From positions 1-6,494 of the forward strand of contig CATPAV010000079.1 in NCBI GenBank assembly GCA_955652245.1: a stretch of DNA of 6,494 nucleotides, written 5' to 3'. This document shows, one piece after another, positions 5,636 to 6,494 of this stretch. Numbering within the stretch: position 1 is the stretch's first letter; the number at the start of each line of letters is the position of its first letter. The notes under the pieces were generated by a model. The model saw only the letters and a program-made list of their open reading frames with translations, ran no database searches and had not been told where the DNA came from. The DNA is from an uncultured Candidatus Udaeobacter sp. (lineage in GTDB: Bacteria > Verrucomicrobiota > Verrucomicrobiia > Chthoniobacterales > UBA10450). Position numbers and translations under genes: made by a program.

Positions 5636-5640
5636 ACCTC
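5636..5640 (-). promoter_or_regulatory. Shine-Dalgarno sequence for ffh
   Basis: On the - strand GAGGT lies seven bases before the ATG at 5628, an ideal spacing. It fixes the ffh start and is the clearest ribosome binding site in the window. Confidence 0.75.
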
Positions 5641-5679
5641 GTAGCGCGCCCGCACAAATTCTGGGAGGTGCGTGCCCCC
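5641..5679. repeat. GTAG-headed imperfect hairpin in the ffh leader, possible single REP-like element
   Basis: GTAG (5641-5644, + strand) is followed by an imperfect stem pairing 5646-5655 (GCGCCCGCAC region) with 5668-5677, with two mismatches and a 12-nt loop. It lies in the 66-bp gap between the deacetylase stop and ffh and directly abuts the ffh Shine-Dalgarno sequence. On the - strand no T-tract follows, so it is a poor terminator. It resembles one half of the GTAG-headed pairs around trmD, but the stem is weaker. Confidence 0.35.
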
Positions 5680-5694
5680 AAAATCATTATTGCA

Positions 5695-6494
5695 TCAGCG
5701 TTTTTTTGGGGTCGCCGAAACGCTCGAGGCGGGCGCCGGAGCAGCGGCCGCAGTCGAGTCGATGCCGAAAGTCCAGTGCGCCTCGACTTTTTTGCCTTCC
5801 GATTTCGCGCTGACAATTACGGTGCACGCGTTCTGACGCAATTTTTGCGTCACTTGATAGGAGGCTGTGCCGGTTTTCGGATCGTAACTCACGGGAACCA
5901 CCCCGAGTCCGCTTACGCGCATTTGCACGCTGCCGGGCTCGATTGCGCCGATGCGGCTGAGGTTCGCTTTGATGAGCGGGAGCGCGGTGTGCACCGTTTC
6001 GCCATCCGCTGGTTGGGTCGAGAGGTTAGCCGCGCCGACTTCGGCAACCGCGGCTGCGCCGCCGCTGGATGTCCCGATCATTTTGACTGCGTCAGTGAAT
6101 ACTTTCGGCTTGTTCGCCTCAATCGCGTACCGACCAAGCGAATCGAGTGGGGAGGTAAAGGTGATAGGCTGACCGTAAACGGTAAACATCGCTTCGTAAC
6201 CGGCATTTCGCGCAATTTCTTTGACGTGCTCGTTATAACTGCCGAAGGGCACGGCGAAACAATTCACTTTGATCCCAAGCCTCTGCTCAAGGAGCTGTTT
6301 GGAGCCGACCACTTCGTTTTGGACCCATTGCTCGTATGGGGGCCCGGTCAATTTCGTTCTCGTCCTCTTCCCGCCGGGGGCAGCCAGCATTATGATATGC
6401 CCTTCACGCAAATCTTGATGCGTCGCGGAGTGGGCCTGGATATCAACTCCGTTATCACGCATGTCGGCCAGCGGTTCCCATGTGATCGCCTCCC
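5695..6494 (-). CDS. Polysaccharide deacetylase (NodB/CE4 type) with C-terminal Ig-like domain, 5'-truncated by the window edge
   Basis: The frame stays open to the right edge, adding ten residues (EAITWEPLAD) before the Met encoded at 6462; that Met is not the start because the NodB fold is already under way. The visible 265 residues include the zinc-binding HSATH (visible residues 21-25, H-x3-H) in DIQAHSATHQDL. The substrate-groove motif FAVPFGSYNEHV follows (about 79-90), then GYEAMFTV and the closing LGRYAI. The catalytic TFDDG-type motif would lie outside the window. CE4 enzymes remove N- or O-acetyl groups from cell-wall or extracellular polysaccharides, so the protein is probably exported. 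After the catalytic part comes a beta-rich domain of about 95 residues (PADGETVHTALPLIKANLS, VSGLGVVPVSYDPKTGTASY) that looks Ig-like and may bind glycan or protein, then an Ala/Pro/Ser-rich tail ending TPKKR. It ends 66 bp before ffh on the same strand and is functionally unrelated to it. Confidence 0.85.
   Translation of the reverse strand, partial: EAITWEPLADMRDNGVDIQAHSATHQDLREGHIIMLAAPGGKRTRTKLTGPPYEQWVQNEVVGSKQLLEQRLGIKVNCFAVPFGSYNEHVKEIARNAGYEAMFTVYGQPITFTSPLDSLGRYAIEANKPKVFTDAVKMIGTSSGGAAAVAEVGAANLSTQPADGETVHTALPLIKANLSRIGAIEPGSVQMRVSGLGVVPVSYDPKTGTASYQVTQKLRQNACTVIVSAKSEGKKVEAHWTFGIDSTAAAAPAPASSVSATPKKR

Noticed and set aside
5680..5694. AATAAT-like -10 box before ffh on the - strand
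   Set aside because: No acceptable -35 box lies 16-19 bp upstream, so it cannot be called a promoter from sequence alone.
5463..5816. - strand frame of 117 codons spanning the ffh/deacetylase junction
   Set aside because: Arg/Ser-rich out-of-frame reading across two well-supported genes and their gap.

Overview
The window looks like a chromosomal segment from a bacterium of moderate GC content. The protein styles (a ferritin-like exported protein, a polysaccharide deacetylase with an Ig-like tail, and a diverged TrmD) and the short GTAG-headed palindromes in the intergenic gaps recall soil Verrucomicrobiota (Chthoniobacterales/Udaeobacter-like). That placement is recognition by eye, not a search result. 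No mobile element, CRISPR array, tRNA or rRNA gene is visible.

Layout, left to right. (1) The 3' part of a ferritin-like di-iron protein gene on the + strand, cut by the left edge and ending at 946. (2) A 254-bp gap (947-1200) with at most a weak promoter. (3) A two-gene + strand unit: an SRPBCC (aromatase/cyclase-like) protein and a FabF-type ketosynthase joined by an ATGA overlap (1201-2897). (4) A 48-bp convergent gap filled by a pair of inverted GTAG-headed hairpins whose outer ends supply the TAG stop codons of both flanking genes. (5) A - strand housekeeping operon, in transcription order ffh (5628-4309), rpsP (4307-3987), khpA (3990-3760), trmD (3644-2946). The first three genes are packed with a 1-nt gap and a 4-nt overlap. 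trmD is separated by 115 bp holding two more palindromic elements, and rimM is absent from its usual place between rpsP/khpA and trmD. (6) The 3' part of a secreted-type polysaccharide deacetylase gene on the - strand, cut by the right edge, upstream of ffh.

The - strand operon couples protein targeting (Ffh), ribosome structure (S16), an RNA-binding KH protein and tRNA m1G37 methylation, a widely conserved translation cluster. The + strand SRPBCC/ketosynthase pair points to acyl or polyketide condensation followed by cyclisation or handling of the product. No acyl carrier protein, ketoreductase or acyltransferase is in view, so the product is unknown.

The most interesting signal is non-coding. 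Two inverted-pair palindromes bracket trmD, each with GTAG at one end and CTAC at the other, and a third GTAG-headed imperfect hairpin sits just upstream of the ffh ribosome binding site. They fit the architecture of REP/BIME elements mobilised by RAYT (TnpA_REP) transposases. Confirming this needs a genome-wide copy count. No wholly new protein system was found.
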